A DNA stretch of 64,000 bases, taken from positions 1,208,501-1,272,500 of the forward strand of contig JAUIRK010000885.1 in NCBI GenBank assembly GCA_030549495.1, written 5' to 3'. The stretch is from Nectonema munidae. Its lineage: Eukaryota; Nematomorpha; Nectonematoida; Nectonematidae. Below the pieces are notes generated by a model. That model saw nothing but the letters and a program-made list of their open reading frames with translations. It was not told the origin of the DNA and ran no database searches. Numbering within the stretch: the stretch's first letter is position 1; every line of letters starts with the position of its first letter. Shown in pieces: positions 11,051 to 23,060 of the stretch. The position numbers and the translations under genes were made by a program.

Positions 11051-11599
11051 TCAAATTACTTAAAATAAAGAAATCATTTATGTTATCCTAAAGACCATGA
11101 ATTTAAATAGGGTAAATTATGTCCAAACTAAAATAATAAATAATAGAATGTATGATTTTGAGTTAAAACATCCCTAACTGTTTTAAATTTTTTCAATTTC
11201 TTTAAATCTGTAACATTTCATTTCTCAAGCATATGTTCTTCTTTTTTGATAAAAAAAAAGAAGAAGAATGCAATACTTCACATTTAAGAAAAAATTGAGT
11301 GATTCCAAAAAGAGTCATTGGTCCTACCATACTAGAATATTTCCAAAGAAAATTTTTTATTGCAAAAAAAACGAAAAATTTATTTTTGTTGAAATAAATG
11401 CCGTGAAGTTTTTATATGTAGAAAAACATCACATTTGGAGCATTTGATTTTTGTATTTTACATAATAAACATTTTTGACGTCTTTAGGGATTCAGGAAAA
11501 TGTGACATATTGTCTCTTGTAGTTTCTTCATGGGAATACTTTTTATTCCTCTTGGTCCAAGGTTTGTAGTATTCATTGATTTTGTTTTTTGATCAATAT

Positions 11600-13083
11600 T
11601 TTAACAATTTCTCTTCTAAAATCTTTATTTGAAATTCTACAATCGCTGATAATTTGGTACATTCTCCAGACAAACAAAAGCTATGTTCATTGCATCTATT
11701 ATTAAAGGCCAGTACCATTTCTTACTTCTAATTTGTGGCCTATAAATCGACACCGCCCATGCCTTTGTTGTATGATTTGATCATACGTGGTTAATCGATT
11801 TCAATTCTTCCTTTTCCTTTTTTCCATCTTGAAATTTTCTCAAGAGGAAAGTACCTTCTGAACTACTGAAAAATGTTAGGTTTGCGTTATCTTTCCATTT
11901 CAATATTACCATCACTAAAAAATAAAAATAAAATCTATTTCTTGCTTCGAATAAAAAGACTGAAGAAAATGGACATTTACAAGTTTTATTTTCTCTTATT
12001 GTACCTGTTGCTTTGATATTTTTGAAAATTAAATCCAATATCAAATTCTAAGAAATAAAAAAAATGATTCCTTGGCTCACTACAACAAGAAATCTTTTCT
12101 TTTACAACTCTAGAACCCAATGACTTTTTATTTTAGATTCATTTACTTTACCTTTATATATTTCAACTTTATAAGGCAAGCCAGTAGAGCTAGAAAGCAT
12201 CCATGATTTAAAACCAAAACGAATTGGCTTACCACGAATAAACTGTTTGCATTTCTGTCTTCCAAAATATGTAGTCATAGTCTCATCGATGCTGAGATTT
12301 TCATGAAAAACTCCATATCTAACAAGTTTGTTATTCAGAATATCGTGCAAAGGTAGAACCTTAGCCATTTTCTTGTTAGACCAATTATTATCATTATCTG
12401 CACAATGCAAAAACTTCTTTATTTCGTAAAATCGATTTCTACTCATGGTAGCATAAAAAACAGGACACTCAACATTCTTTGCCCGACTCCAAAAATTTAC
12501 TCCCAAAGTTATAAATTTCTTCTTTTCAAACAAAAATTTTTGGAAAATTACGTGATTTCTTTGCATAATTATTCGTCTCTTTTGTTATCAACTCGATCAT
12601 ATCTTCAGCAACATCAGAAAAGCAATCCCAACTTAAAAAATTCAGTATAAAAGGACAACTAGATCATAGTTGTCTTGAAGCAAACTTCTCCTGATGAATA
12701 TCGCACATCTTTTTTTTTATTGAGTATGTTTTGAGCTTTCCAATTCGATAGACATTTTCCAACTATAATATCTTCTCTTGAAAGTTCAAAGTGGGAAAAA
12801 CATCGGCTTCGGTACAAACTTCTTTCAATTGAAGATTATTTTCATCGAGATTTTCTCTATCACCTTCACTATCACTCTCATTTCCACCACTCGGTACTCC
12901 AGTTACAACAATATCTGCGCTTAACATTTTATCTTTACTTTGAATATAAGCAAGAGCATTTTTCAAAAACGTATAACCTTCACTGTTACTCATAACCAAG
13001 GAATGGACAAAGAAAACTAACGATGAAGGAAATGAATTAAAAATGCGCAAATTTTGAACAATGGATTCAATGTCAAAAATCAA
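11600..13083 (-). pseudogene. piggyBac transposase relic (second copy)
   Basis: Read on the minus strand, an acidic N-terminal part (SGGNESDSEGDRENLDENN) is followed by MIELITKETNNYA. Next comes a long open block at 12566-12102 with MSRNRFYEIKKFLHCADNDN, FHENLSIDETMTTYFGR, KQFIRGKPIRFGFKSWML and SSTGLPYKVEIYKGK, the heart of the DDE_Tnp_1_7 domain, then IKATGTIRENKTCKCP and WKDNANLTFFSS (12044-11781) and YNKGMGGVDL (about 11730). SIDE and MGGVD contain two of the family's catalytic acids. Several frameshifts and stops separate the blocks. It is better preserved than the other two piggyBac relics, and ends were not found. Confidence 0.85.
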
Positions 13084-13279
13084 TTATCATCAATCACATT
13101 CATAATACATCAACTAATACATCAAATGGCTCACTCTTTCAACTCGAACAAAAATAAGGAAATTTTTATATTATGTATGCATTTTCCCAATGGCTCCTTT
13201 TAGAGCCAAAGTATGATTTGTGTGAAAATAGTCAATAATTTGAGCTAACTCGTTAGAATGCCTTGATATATAAAGTAGG

Positions 13280-13605
13280 GATTTATCGAATGTGAATTTT
13301 TTTACATCCGGGATGCGAATATTTGATTTGACATCCTAGCGGATATAAAATATTTTTAAAAAGTTGTTTTATATTTTACAGTATCTTACTATTTTAATCC
13401 CTTTTTTATATTTTTTACTAGAATTTAAAGACATAACAAATCTTGTAAGTTTTAAACAAAAAAATACGAAAAGTTTCAATAGATATTTATAAAAATTGAT
13501 TTTAAATTGCGGATGTTAACATTATAAAAAATCTCCCGATGAGCGTGTAAAGCGGTTGTAAAATTTTTTGCGGATATCCGATACATCTCTAATGTAAAGT
13601 ATAAA
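13280..13605. repeat. Dispersed repeat with GCGGATATCC ends (copy A)
   Basis: An AT-rich 320-bp unit containing CATCCTAGCGGATATAAAAT near the left and ATTGCGGATGTTAACATT plus GCGGATATCCGATACATCTC near the right. The copy at 27535-27850 has the matching layout: ATTGCGGATGCGGGTGTTAT and TTGCGGATATTC on the right, and TAGAGATGTATTGG on the left. AGAGATGTAT and its complement at opposite ends suggest a hAT-like MITE. Confidence 0.5.
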
Positions 13606-15030
13606 CAATTTTACATCAAAATTCTTATTTATAACAATTCAAAACTGAAACCTTTTTGTATGTATATTTTTTTAAAACGTGAACTTGAACTTTCAAAAAA
13701 CAACAAAAATGTCCAATCATTAGGTTGATTTAAAAAAAATGAAGTCAAGAATCTTTACAAATTTAATGAATACTTGCAAACTATTATTTTTCTTTACCAT
13801 ATTCACATTTTCAATGCATAAATGGTACCTTTCCTTTCTGAAGTACATTTATCTTATCAAGTGATATCCAAATATTTTCTAGATATGCATTATAGATAAG
13901 CTGGAGGTTGATCGCTCAAGCTAGCCAAAGTAACTTATGTGTAGGGAGTAGGATTCGCTAAATACAATCCCGGAATTGACGCCTATCCTATTTGTTGTAG
14001 CTAGCGAATTTAGCTCTTTGAGGTCAACTGGACCTAAAATCGACACATTACGTTCACGGATTTTAAAGAAGCAAATGCTGATGTCTTTAGTATTGTACAA
14101 CTGAGTGGAACCATGTCAGAAAGGCTTTGAATTCTTCTTAATGCTAAAACATCACATGGTGTACTTTGTAGTCTCAGTGGCTGCAGTCAATCTGAGCTTA
14201 TCGCTATCCATACAGCTAACACTTTGTAAAAAAGATCTTGGCAATAATAATTTCACAAGGGTTAGGCTATTATTATTATTATTATTATGATAGAAGGGCA
14301 TATTTTAAGTGTCATGGTATATGTTGTTGTTATCTAATTAATTCTAATAAATCATTTTCTTTTCAGCTTAAGTAGTTTATAAAATTTGTAACTTTCCAAG
14401 TTTGAATTATTTTCAATATAAGCAAACTCTGGCAATGTTTTTGGCTGTCTTACACTAAAAATATATTAACCTTCGCAGGAGACACATCGGCTTTTTACTC
14501 CAATCGATTTATTCAACTTAATTTTTCTTCATGAATCAAATATATGACAAAAAATAAGAATGGTATGTAAATTAACTAAATGCTATATTTTGTTATAATT
14601 TTTTTCATGCATTTTGTTTTAAGTACGTTGAACATAAAAAAAAATTCTAAACCTACTTTTCTGAATCAAAAAAAAAACATTAAATTATATTCTTTTAACA
14701 AAAGATAGGTATAAAAACATTTTTATATCTCATATTATTCTTTAGGTCGTAAATTTAATAATTTTGTGAAAAAATTTAAGCCATCTAAAAATAAAACAAA
14801 GGAAACATAAAACCTAAAAAATGGAAAAACTAATAAAAGTTTTATTTTCTATAAAATAAAATTAAAACAAAATGCAAGCTATAAAAAATTCTAGGCACAT
14901 AAATACAAATAATTCATATAATACTATATATGAATCATTGTACATTAAAAGGAACGAATTTTCGAAGGTAGTCTAAATTGATGATGATGATGATGATGAT
15001 CATCATAGCAATGATGAAGGTGGTGCTGAT
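13606..15030. other. Intron DNA with simple repeats
   Basis: No gene was recognised. A short ATT triplet run lies at 14267-14288 and a GATGAT run at 14980-14999. A sequence around 13900-14100 is less AT-rich than its flanks but shows no coding pattern I can name. Confidence 0.4.
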
Positions 15031-15039
15031 CATTTTAGA

Positions 15040-16320
15040 GAAAAGTTTGGATAAAAATTGTATTACTCAAATGAGAAAAGAATGCCTTTTACACATGATT
15101 TTTTACAATTTGAACGTTTTCTCATACCTCGTGTTCTTGGTAGGCATTCTGAAACTGAACAGTACCTTCAGCGACCCTACTGCTTCCTATAGTTTCTGTA
15201 GTTGGGGGAAAGCCATAGTAAAAAAGAAGGTTATTCACAGGTCGAGAAATTTGAGTGATGTTTGTGCGAATTTGCATAGAATTTTCGCATAGTTTGTAAA
15301 AAACGTTTAGAACTTAAAACTTCAGAAAAGATGGATATTTCGTTTTCTTTCTCCTCAACAATCTCTAGAGAAATTATGCCTATTGTCCATATATTGAATG
15401 CAGCTATATCTAAGTAATTGGAGAAAGCTGCAACTGTTCATTGTCTAATTGGCTTATAACAAGTTAAATCCCTGAACATTCGTTGAAACAATCTACCCCA
15501 CTTAAATTTATTATATAAGACGACATTTTCGGCTTTTTTATGAACGAAAACATTTCTACTGTGCTGAGATGACAAAACGTAAACAGCTTTAAAAAAATTT
15601 GGCATGTTTCTCACGGATATTGATGGAAGGAGATGTAGAGTGTGAGTAAACAAATTTGCCTCCAGTTTCACTCAAATTTAATGTACGCAAATAGTCTGGT
15701 TTTAAAATATAGGCCATGAAACTACTTATTACGTTAATTGTCCCACAAATTGTTTAATTTTTGATGAGTACCCATTCCTCTTCAGCACGCGAAGTAAAAA
15801 ATCTATCCAAAAATACAGCATAACCTGATGGCAAGTTACTTAAAGAGTAGTTTTTATTAAATGAGACCAAGGATATAAATGTGTTGCTTCATCATATAAA
15901 GAGTGTTGGAATCATTTAGATTAGATGATAAAATTCAATCCTTTAATGTCCAGTTTTTTGAGGTCATATATTTTAAGCAAACAACCGTCCTGGAATTTCA
16001 CTAACTTCTCATCTATGGTTTCCGCATTGATTGGATTCCAGAATTTATGCAATTTTTGAGAAATTGTCCTGAATGTATCTCAGCGGCTATTTTATCGAGA
16101 GGATTTCTACTTCTAAAATAGTCAAAACGAATAAAAACCTTTGCGAGTATGGAAACATTCTTCTGACAAGTAACACATGAATAAAAGGATCTCCATCTTT
16201 CGAAAATGGAACTTTTGTTGCAATTCTCTGATCTTTTGCTTGTCCCAAAAAGATAATACAACCGAAGTAAGCCATCAAATCGCTAATGACAATTTCTTCG
16301 TAGCAAATTTTCAAGTTCGT
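15040..16320 (-). pseudogene. piggyBac-like transposase relic (third copy)
   Basis: On the minus strand, ISDLMAYFGCIIFLG (start of the DDE_Tnp_1_7 domain) is followed by FIRFDYFRSRNPLDKIAAEI, a TIDEKLVKFQDGC block at about 16000 that carries one catalytic acid, further weak pieces, LDIAAFNIWTI (about 15400) and a Cys/His-rich end near 15100 (CRMPT, CKRHS). The order is that of a complete piggyBac transposase with many stops and frameshifts. It belongs to a different subfamily from the 11.6-13.1 kb relic. Confidence 0.65.
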
Positions 16321-16533
16321 CTATTAGGGAGCTGCTTTTGTAAATTATAAATTTTGATGAATGTTGCCTATAAAACAAGTGGTTCTCAAACCAGCTTCGA
16401 TGAGGAGACCGCTAGGAGAACAACAGATGTTTTGTTATGCATTATTGAGTTTTTCGGCCTTGCACTAATGTGAGCCCTGTGCAGATGGAGATCTACTCTC
16501 TATATATATATATCGATAACTAAAATAAAGTCA

Positions 16534-16975
16534 ATTACTTGCAGTGACGTAACTAGTTGGGGGCGGTCCGCCCCGGGCGGCATATTTTGAAATCACTCAT
16601 ATATTGCAATCAATATGATGTTAAGATCTTTATAACAGTTTGTGTTATAAGAGATTTTCATTTGACAAACATAAAAAACATGCATACACAACAAATCTGA
16701 GACCTGAAAAAAGTTTTTGACGAAGTTATTGAAGAGTTTGCTAACAAAAAAGCTAAAAAAGTTCATCTATAAAAGGTTGAAAATGAATATTTGTATGTAA
16801 TTAAATAAATTTTTCGGTTTTTTTTATTTTCATATTATAGGCATTCATATAAAACTATTTTATAAATAAATAACATTTTATGCGTTTTTAACCAATTTTT
16901 TTTAAATAAAAAGGGGCGTCAAATTTATGACCCGCCCCGAGCGGCAATTCTCATGGTTACGCAACTGATTACTTG
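16534..16975. mobile_element. hAT-type MITE with exact 8-bp target duplication
   Basis: The element is 16542-16967 (426 bp). It begins CAGTGACGTAACTAG and ends GGTTACGCAACTG, inverted ends, with GGCGGTCCGCCCCGGGCGGC just inside on the left and GACCCGCCCCGAGCGGC on the right. It is flanked on both sides by ATTACTTG (16534-16541 and 16968-16975). The exact 8-bp duplication and CAG...CTG ends place it with hAT. The interior is AT-rich and non-coding. Confidence 0.9.
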
Positions 16976-17639
16976 TAATTTTCTTCCGTTTTTTGTCATT
17001 TTTAAAATATGAGTAATTAATCTGGGATCAAAAAAGATCAAAATTTTTTTCAATGTCTTGTCTTTTTCTTCATTCGAAGATCCACTTGGTCGAGAGAAAA
17101 AAAGTCTCTACAATTTCTCTCTTGATTATTGTTTTCTTCAATGCAGCCATCATCTCTGAAAATATTAGATGGTACATACTTCACATTCTTCAGATGAACA
17201 GGATTTCATAGTATCAAGGATGTCAATAATCAAGAGTGAAAGCAAAAATTGAAAACGTAAGTAGAAAAATGATGTACGAGAAAATTCAACGATGAAAGTT
17301 TGAAAATATGTAGCCGGAGGATTGCCAGTGAAAACGGAATGCACTTGATATGAGGCTAAATATGATGATATGTAAAGAATGATTCAATAATAAACAAATG
17401 CCACACACATTGGAACGAGGGAATATTTCATCATACAAAAAGTAACGTAGTGTGACAACATTGGATATAAAAAATTTTAAAGTCAAAGCCGCAAAATTAT
17501 TTATAGGTGGAGTAATGTTAAAAAAAATTTTTTTTTACATAAATGGAGTTGCAGACTCAAAAATTACAAATAGACGGAGTCAAAAAATGATAAGTAAATG
17601 GAGATTTGGACGTGCCTATCAACCAAGGTAAATTCTTCC

Positions 17640-18340
17640 CTAGACATAGCATCAAAGAAGTTTAACTTTCTTGCAGTTTTAGCTATAAGCTTTTCAAGCA
17701 ACACAACATCTTGTATATTTTCATTATTTTTTCAGAAACAAGTGAAGTAAAGTTTATGAAGCATTTAGTGATAGTAGATTGTTTACTCTGAAATCCCTTG
17801 ATCAATCCACACAATTGCTTGTAAGGGAATTGCTTTGATAGAAGTGGATTTGTTCTCAATTGAGGAAAGGACAGAGGGTAACTGAAGTTTCTTCTAATAT
17901 CTTTTAAAGATAATAATCCCTTTATCAAGAGGTTGTAAAACCGATGTAGTATTAGGCGGCAGAAAAACATTTGGGAAATTTTGTCTTTAGTGTGACGGAG
18001 TTACATTATCAACAAATAGAAAGATATTGCGATTCTCTCTTATTAACGTTTTGTTTAAAGATTCTAAAAGTTGAAAATAATTTTTCGTATCAGCCATACT
18101 TTTAAATTGTAATAATTGTGTGGAGTGATCTCGGACCTGCAGATTTACCCATTACAACAGCTTTTCCTATATTGACACTCATATTTGTGAGCAGAGAAAC
18201 AGTTAAACTCTCTTTGTTGCATTTACGACCCGTGCATTTTCTTCCACGAATAGATAGAGTGCGGCTCTGTAGAGATTGGAAAAAGGGCGATTTCATCCAG
18301 ATTTTATATATTATCAGGAAAATCTTGAATAATTTCAGGT
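17640..18340 (-). pseudogene. Tigger/pogo-type (DDE_1) transposase relic
   Basis: On the minus strand the pieces run PEIIQDFPDNI, a decayed version of DETGLF, SRTLSIRGRKCTGRKCNKES with LTVSLLTNMS and VVMGKSAGPR, then NIFLFVDN (about 18000) and FLPPNTTSVLQPLDKGI-like sequence at about 17960-17890, then KDIRRNF. This is the order of the DDE_1 domain shared by Tigger, pogo and jerky/CENP-B proteins. Two of the three catalytic acids, in the DE and VDN motifs, are still recognisable. Frameshifts and stops are frequent and the N-terminal DNA-binding domains were not found. Confidence 0.75.
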
Positions 18341-18469
18341 TGTCTCTTTCAATTGAATTATGTATTCTAAAAGAGTCATAAAATTTGTCCTTTTATAAAT
18401 TAAAGAATATTAACACTGTATGATCCTTATATTCATATAATTCACGTTTAATTCGTAAAGGATAAAATT

Positions 18470-19210
18470 TTGAAGATCGCGAACCATATGAATTCATCAA
18501 AAACATCATTATTAATCAGACCTACATTGACAACATACTTGATTTGTGTATGAGTTACGAAAAAAATTATTAAAACCACCACAAAAATTTCTTCAGTTTT
18601 AAGTAAAGGGAGTTTTTTCGCGAAAGAATGGATAATATCTGGTGAGGAAGTAGCTCACCGAATTGAATCAAACAAAAGGAACACGGTCTTAGGACTAAAT
18701 TGGAATCTGAGTCGAGATGGGTTTGAATATCATTTTTACTATTCTTGCTTTGAATGGAATTCAAACTTTAACCGTAGAAAACCTCTAAGCATTATAAATG
18801 GAATATTTGATCCAATAGGACTTTTGGCACCGTATATAGTAACAACTAAAATTTTACCTAGAAGCACATGGGGAGATGAAAATAGTACTCAAATTGATTG
18901 GAATGAAACAATCAGCAGTGACTTTAATAAAATATGGGTTAAATTTTTCACTAGTTTACAAAAAACAAAAACGGGGTTTTCCCTAGAACTTTAATAATAA
19001 GTCAATATATTGAGAAAAATTGGTTGTGTGTTTTTTGTGACAGTTCTGAACAAGCATTCTGTACTTGCGCTTACATATGATATTGCTTGGGAGATGCAGC
19101 TATTTTTGTAGACTCATTAATGGAAAGACTAAAATTTGGCCCTTGAAAAAACAAGACGTTTGAGGGCAGCTTCAATGTGCTGTAGCAAAAAGATTGGCTA
19201 AGTTTATTAC
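18470..19210 (+). mobile_element. BEL/Pao LTR-retrotransposon fossil (pol fragment)
   Basis: The + strand shows fragments of the reverse transcriptase end and the following Pao-type region, with KRNTVLGLNWN, KPLSIINGIFDPIGLLAPYI and TKILPRSTWG characteristic of BEL/Pao polyproteins. It is a short internal piece. No LTRs, gag or integrase were recognised, and it carries many breaks. It is an old fossil inside the S6 intron. Confidence 0.75.
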
Positions 19211-20289
19211 AGCCTAAAAAATTAAAAACTAAATATTTAAATAACAATGGGGAAAAAGAGGGAAAATCACGATAGTAATAATTATATGTTTGTACTGAAG
19301 ATTAAGTTGGCGGGCAGCGAGGGGTGCAAAATCGTGGGAATTAACAAGTAAGGAAATCGAATCTGAATAATATAATGTCGATAAATCGGGGTGGCGTTAT
19401 TGCGGGGGATAAGTTATAATATATTTACAACATCATGCAAGGTTAACTGAAATAAACGTAACCTAACAACACAACTAATGTTTAATTATACATCGCCGCA
19501 AATAATACAAGAATATATCATGAACATCAGAGAAGAAACACTTCAACAAAGATTCAGCAGCTATCGTGAAGATTCCTACCGATTTCAAAGGCTCATCACC
19601 CATTGAAAGAAATGGATCTTGTGTTCAATAAACCGATACCTTTAACGTCTAACGTTACAGAAAGTAGAGCACGATATGAGGCTATCATCTACTCTTTCTA
19701 GCATAAACAAACTTTTTGAATCACCGAATCAGATCTCCCACTAGTATTGGTTTCCGTCTTCATATTTTGTGTACTTTTTGTTATAATTACAAAGGGGTAA
19801 ATAAGGAAAAAACTATTGAGAACCACTGCTCTATAGTTCATCCTAAGTAGTCTACCTTTAGATTTAAGGATTTCTGTATCAAACAATATGGGATTCTGTT
19901 CCACGATATATTCAAGCTTCGGGTAAACTCCATTAGCGCCATCTACATAATCAAACTTTTTTTATTACGACGGTCGCTTCACTAAACCTTCTATTAGTGC
20001 CTTGTCATTTTAAGTAATCTTTTTCCTGGGAATTAATAAAGGAAGTGGACAGTTTCTTTTGTAGTTGTTAGTTCGAACGTTGTTTTTAACAATAGCCTTC
20101 ACCGTTATCTAAAGATGCCCACTCATAAAGTATAGTTTATAGTGAAGCCTTATGCCATTATAAAGCATATATAATTGCTATAGCATAAAAGTAAACAATG
20201 ATGGCATGTGTATCTTAATGCATTTTGATGCGCCAAGTGAAATAATAATTTTTTACATTTCTGTGCCAATTAATATTTTTAATAATATT

Positions 20290-21750
20290 TTGGTGAGCTG
20301 AATTGAGAGACATACAGCAGCCCAGGTTCTGGTTGGATCTAACTAAAGATCTAACTGCATACACCTTTACAACTGCTACATGCACCTAGTTCAGAGGATT
20401 CATTCTTGATTCAAATTTCTTGTCAGTCATTAGTTAACGAATTTGAGAACCAACAAAGATTCCTTCATTAATTTTGACTTAACTTAATTTTGGAAATTTA
20501 GCTTTCAGATACTTAACCGCTTGTTTTTGTTGGTCCATAGCATTAACTATTTGTTTAATAAGGCCCAATTTAATATGTAAATGCGGTAGTAAGATTTTTT
20601 CTTTATTACTATAGGTTCCCGAACGATATTATGAAGGCAGATTGTTACTACATCCCACGATCGCCAGTCTGAACGGATATAATGACGACTCTTGATCTGC
20701 TATCCCATTTACATAGAAAGCACATAAATTTTGTATAGCCAGTTTGCAAACCTGTTAGTAGAGCCACGACTTTTAAATTGGTGCAAATGAGCCATTTGTT
20801 GTCTTGATACTTTACTTTATTTAAAATTAAACGTAAGTTTCATATGTCTCTCTTAAAACGACTAAATGTGCTACTGGTACCGATTGAAAGATATTTCCAT
20901 TATGTATAAGAGAACAAGCCTTCGGTATACAATGATACATCAATATAATCAATCTCCATTTTTCTGGATTGTATGCAATATCAATGTCTTCAAACAATCC
21001 AGGGATGTTGTTACAGTAGCACAATCCATTTTCCAATGAGAAATGTCCTAATAAATCGTCTGATCGTGATCTAAACTTTGTGACTGTTACATTCTTTAAT
21101 AAAAGATTTCTTTCTTGTAGTCGAGAAGCAAGCAATTACTTTGACTTTTGGTAGGCCTAGATTTCTTACTAAATCATTCAAATATGCTTGATTAAACAGC
21201 TTTGGCTTAGACACTCTTTACTGTTAGCGCAAAAGAATGATCTGAGCTCTCATCTGCACTCATTGAGGTTTCAGGTTCTGATGATTGAGGCATTTCTGAA
21301 GGTGGTATAGGCACGGGACTATTGGACGCAAAACTGAATTAAGGTTTGGATAAACGATAGATTTGTTCTTGGTGTAGTCTGGAAAAGTTATATATATTAT
21401 ACACCTCAACTATTTATTAGATAAAGTACATCTCACGTTTTATATCAACCAAGTAAACGTAGCAGTCTGTTATGTGATCTTGCGGTTCCATACCAATCAT
21501 GGGAATATCAAACGATATCTGTTTTTGCGTTCCATTAAACCATCTTGATAGTGAACTTAAACATCTCTTACAACATATATGAGGAGCCCAAACTTCATCT
21601 GATCTCTTGCTTTAGATTTGAAGTAAAGATGATACAGTTTTCGAATGGTTGAAGTAGGATTTCGTTGATTTTTTACTTCTAAAACATCCACAAATATAAC
21701 AAAATTTATTTGGAGAGGTTTTACAAAGTCCACTAGGCATTTTTCAGTGT
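20290..21750 (-). pseudogene. Zinc-binding plus RNase H-like transposase-type protein, broken (copy 2)
   Basis: The minus strand carries the same family as the 3.75-5.3 kb protein. From 21740: PNKFCYICG, WAPHICCKRCL, FDIPMIGMEPQDHITDCY, PPSEMPQSSEPETS; then the 21135-20827 block with NGLCYCNNIPGLFEDIDIAY, NPEKWRLIILMYHC and NIFQSVPVAHLVVLRETYET; then LPHLHIKLGLIKQIVNAMD and EGIFVGSQIR near 20400. The C-terminal part with the DEHGE motif is absent. It is AT-rich and much more decayed than copy 1. Terminal repeats were not identified. Confidence 0.75.
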
Positions 21751-22793
21751 TTAATGATCAACTAGTTTTGTATTCAATTCTGTAAAATCAAAATCAGTTA
21801 TAGTATCATAATCATACATAAAAACCTAATTTTTGGAAATTTTTAAATATAAATCTGAATCACTTTTTAATTCTGTCGAAAGCTCTGTATTTTAACTTGC
21901 TTAAAAAGTTTTTCGTTATAAACTTTTCAAAAATTAAAATCACTACTTGCTGTCCAGTAATGGTATTTAAAATTGACTCTTCAGAAAAAATGGCTGGACG
22001 TCTCTGGTCTATTGCAATAAATGTATTCAAAATAGATTTATATATGGTCCATTTTGGTAAATATATTTCATATCCAATTTCCAGCAAATACTTTTTTAAA
22101 CCAATTCTTGCTAATGTAAATAAATGCCGTCCCTCATAATTATAACTACTTTCTGATTACATTTATCTGAGTTAATAATAATATTACCGTGTTTTTTGAT
22201 AAGTGATTTTATTTACTAAATTTTCATCAATATAATTAGTATTATAAACTTGTCTCTCGTAGGGTTAAGTTCATATTGCAAAAACTTACGAATACTTTTA
22301 GTAAATCTTTTTTATGATATAAATGACAATAGAACTATTTTTTGTGTATTTTATTACTAACGCATACATATTTTTTTTTATTTGAAAAGGGAACATTTTT
22401 ATTTTGGATGTTTCAATAAAAATAGTATGAGCTAGGATGATTGTATGAAATAGCCTACGTTTTTAATTTGTTCCAAATTGAAAAATTAAACTAAATACAA
22501 CTCAAAGCAACAAAAAAAAAGTTGAAAGTTTTCTAAAGCAATTTGAACTTTTATTGTTTTTAATCTTGGACCATTTTAATCCTGAACGCAAGCGGTTATT
22601 CTGACATGATGCTCAAAATACTTTAATTTAACAATTTAACTTTTTATTCACAAACGAAAAAAGAAAACATTTTAAGATGAAAGACATTTATATTAAGCTA
22701 GAATAAGTGTTTATTGATTAATTTCGTACCATGGTTGATTAAAATATATCAACGTTTTGAATTGGAGGGGTGGGATTAATTGAACCAAATATT

Positions 22794-23060
22794 TAATGTT
22801 TTCGTTAACGGGTTAATTCGTTACCTAATATCCCTAACCGATCGTTTAAACGGTTGATTTCGGGTAAATTTTGAGTCGATAGATATACAAAAATCATTCG
22901 TCAAGAAAACGGAAAAAAATTACTCAATTTCTAGAACATTATTTCATGTGAAAGAACATAAAAATAAGATCATGAAATACGGTTCGATTATGGTGAATTA
23001 GCCATCCATATTCACCCGTTTATTAATCGGTCAAATTTCACCGAATATTTTCACTACTTA
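22794..23060. mobile_element. Short derivative of the 54.4-56.3 kb element
   Basis: The left part (TTTTCGTTAACGGGTTAATT, CGTTACCTAATATC, AACCGATCG, AAATTTTGAGTC, AAGAAAACGGAAAAAA) matches 54390-54590 over about 200 bp. The right part (ACGGTTCGATTATGGTGAAT, TTTCACCGAATA) resembles 56290-56345. The 270-bp unit therefore looks like an internally deleted form of the larger element. Confidence 0.6.

Noticed and set aside
16378-19829. Opposed hAT-like termini (AGTGGTTCTCAAA and TTGAGAACCACTG) 3.4 kb apart enclosing other relics
   Set aside because: No matching 8-bp flanks and no transposase of this type between them. Such short motifs can arise from separate fragments.
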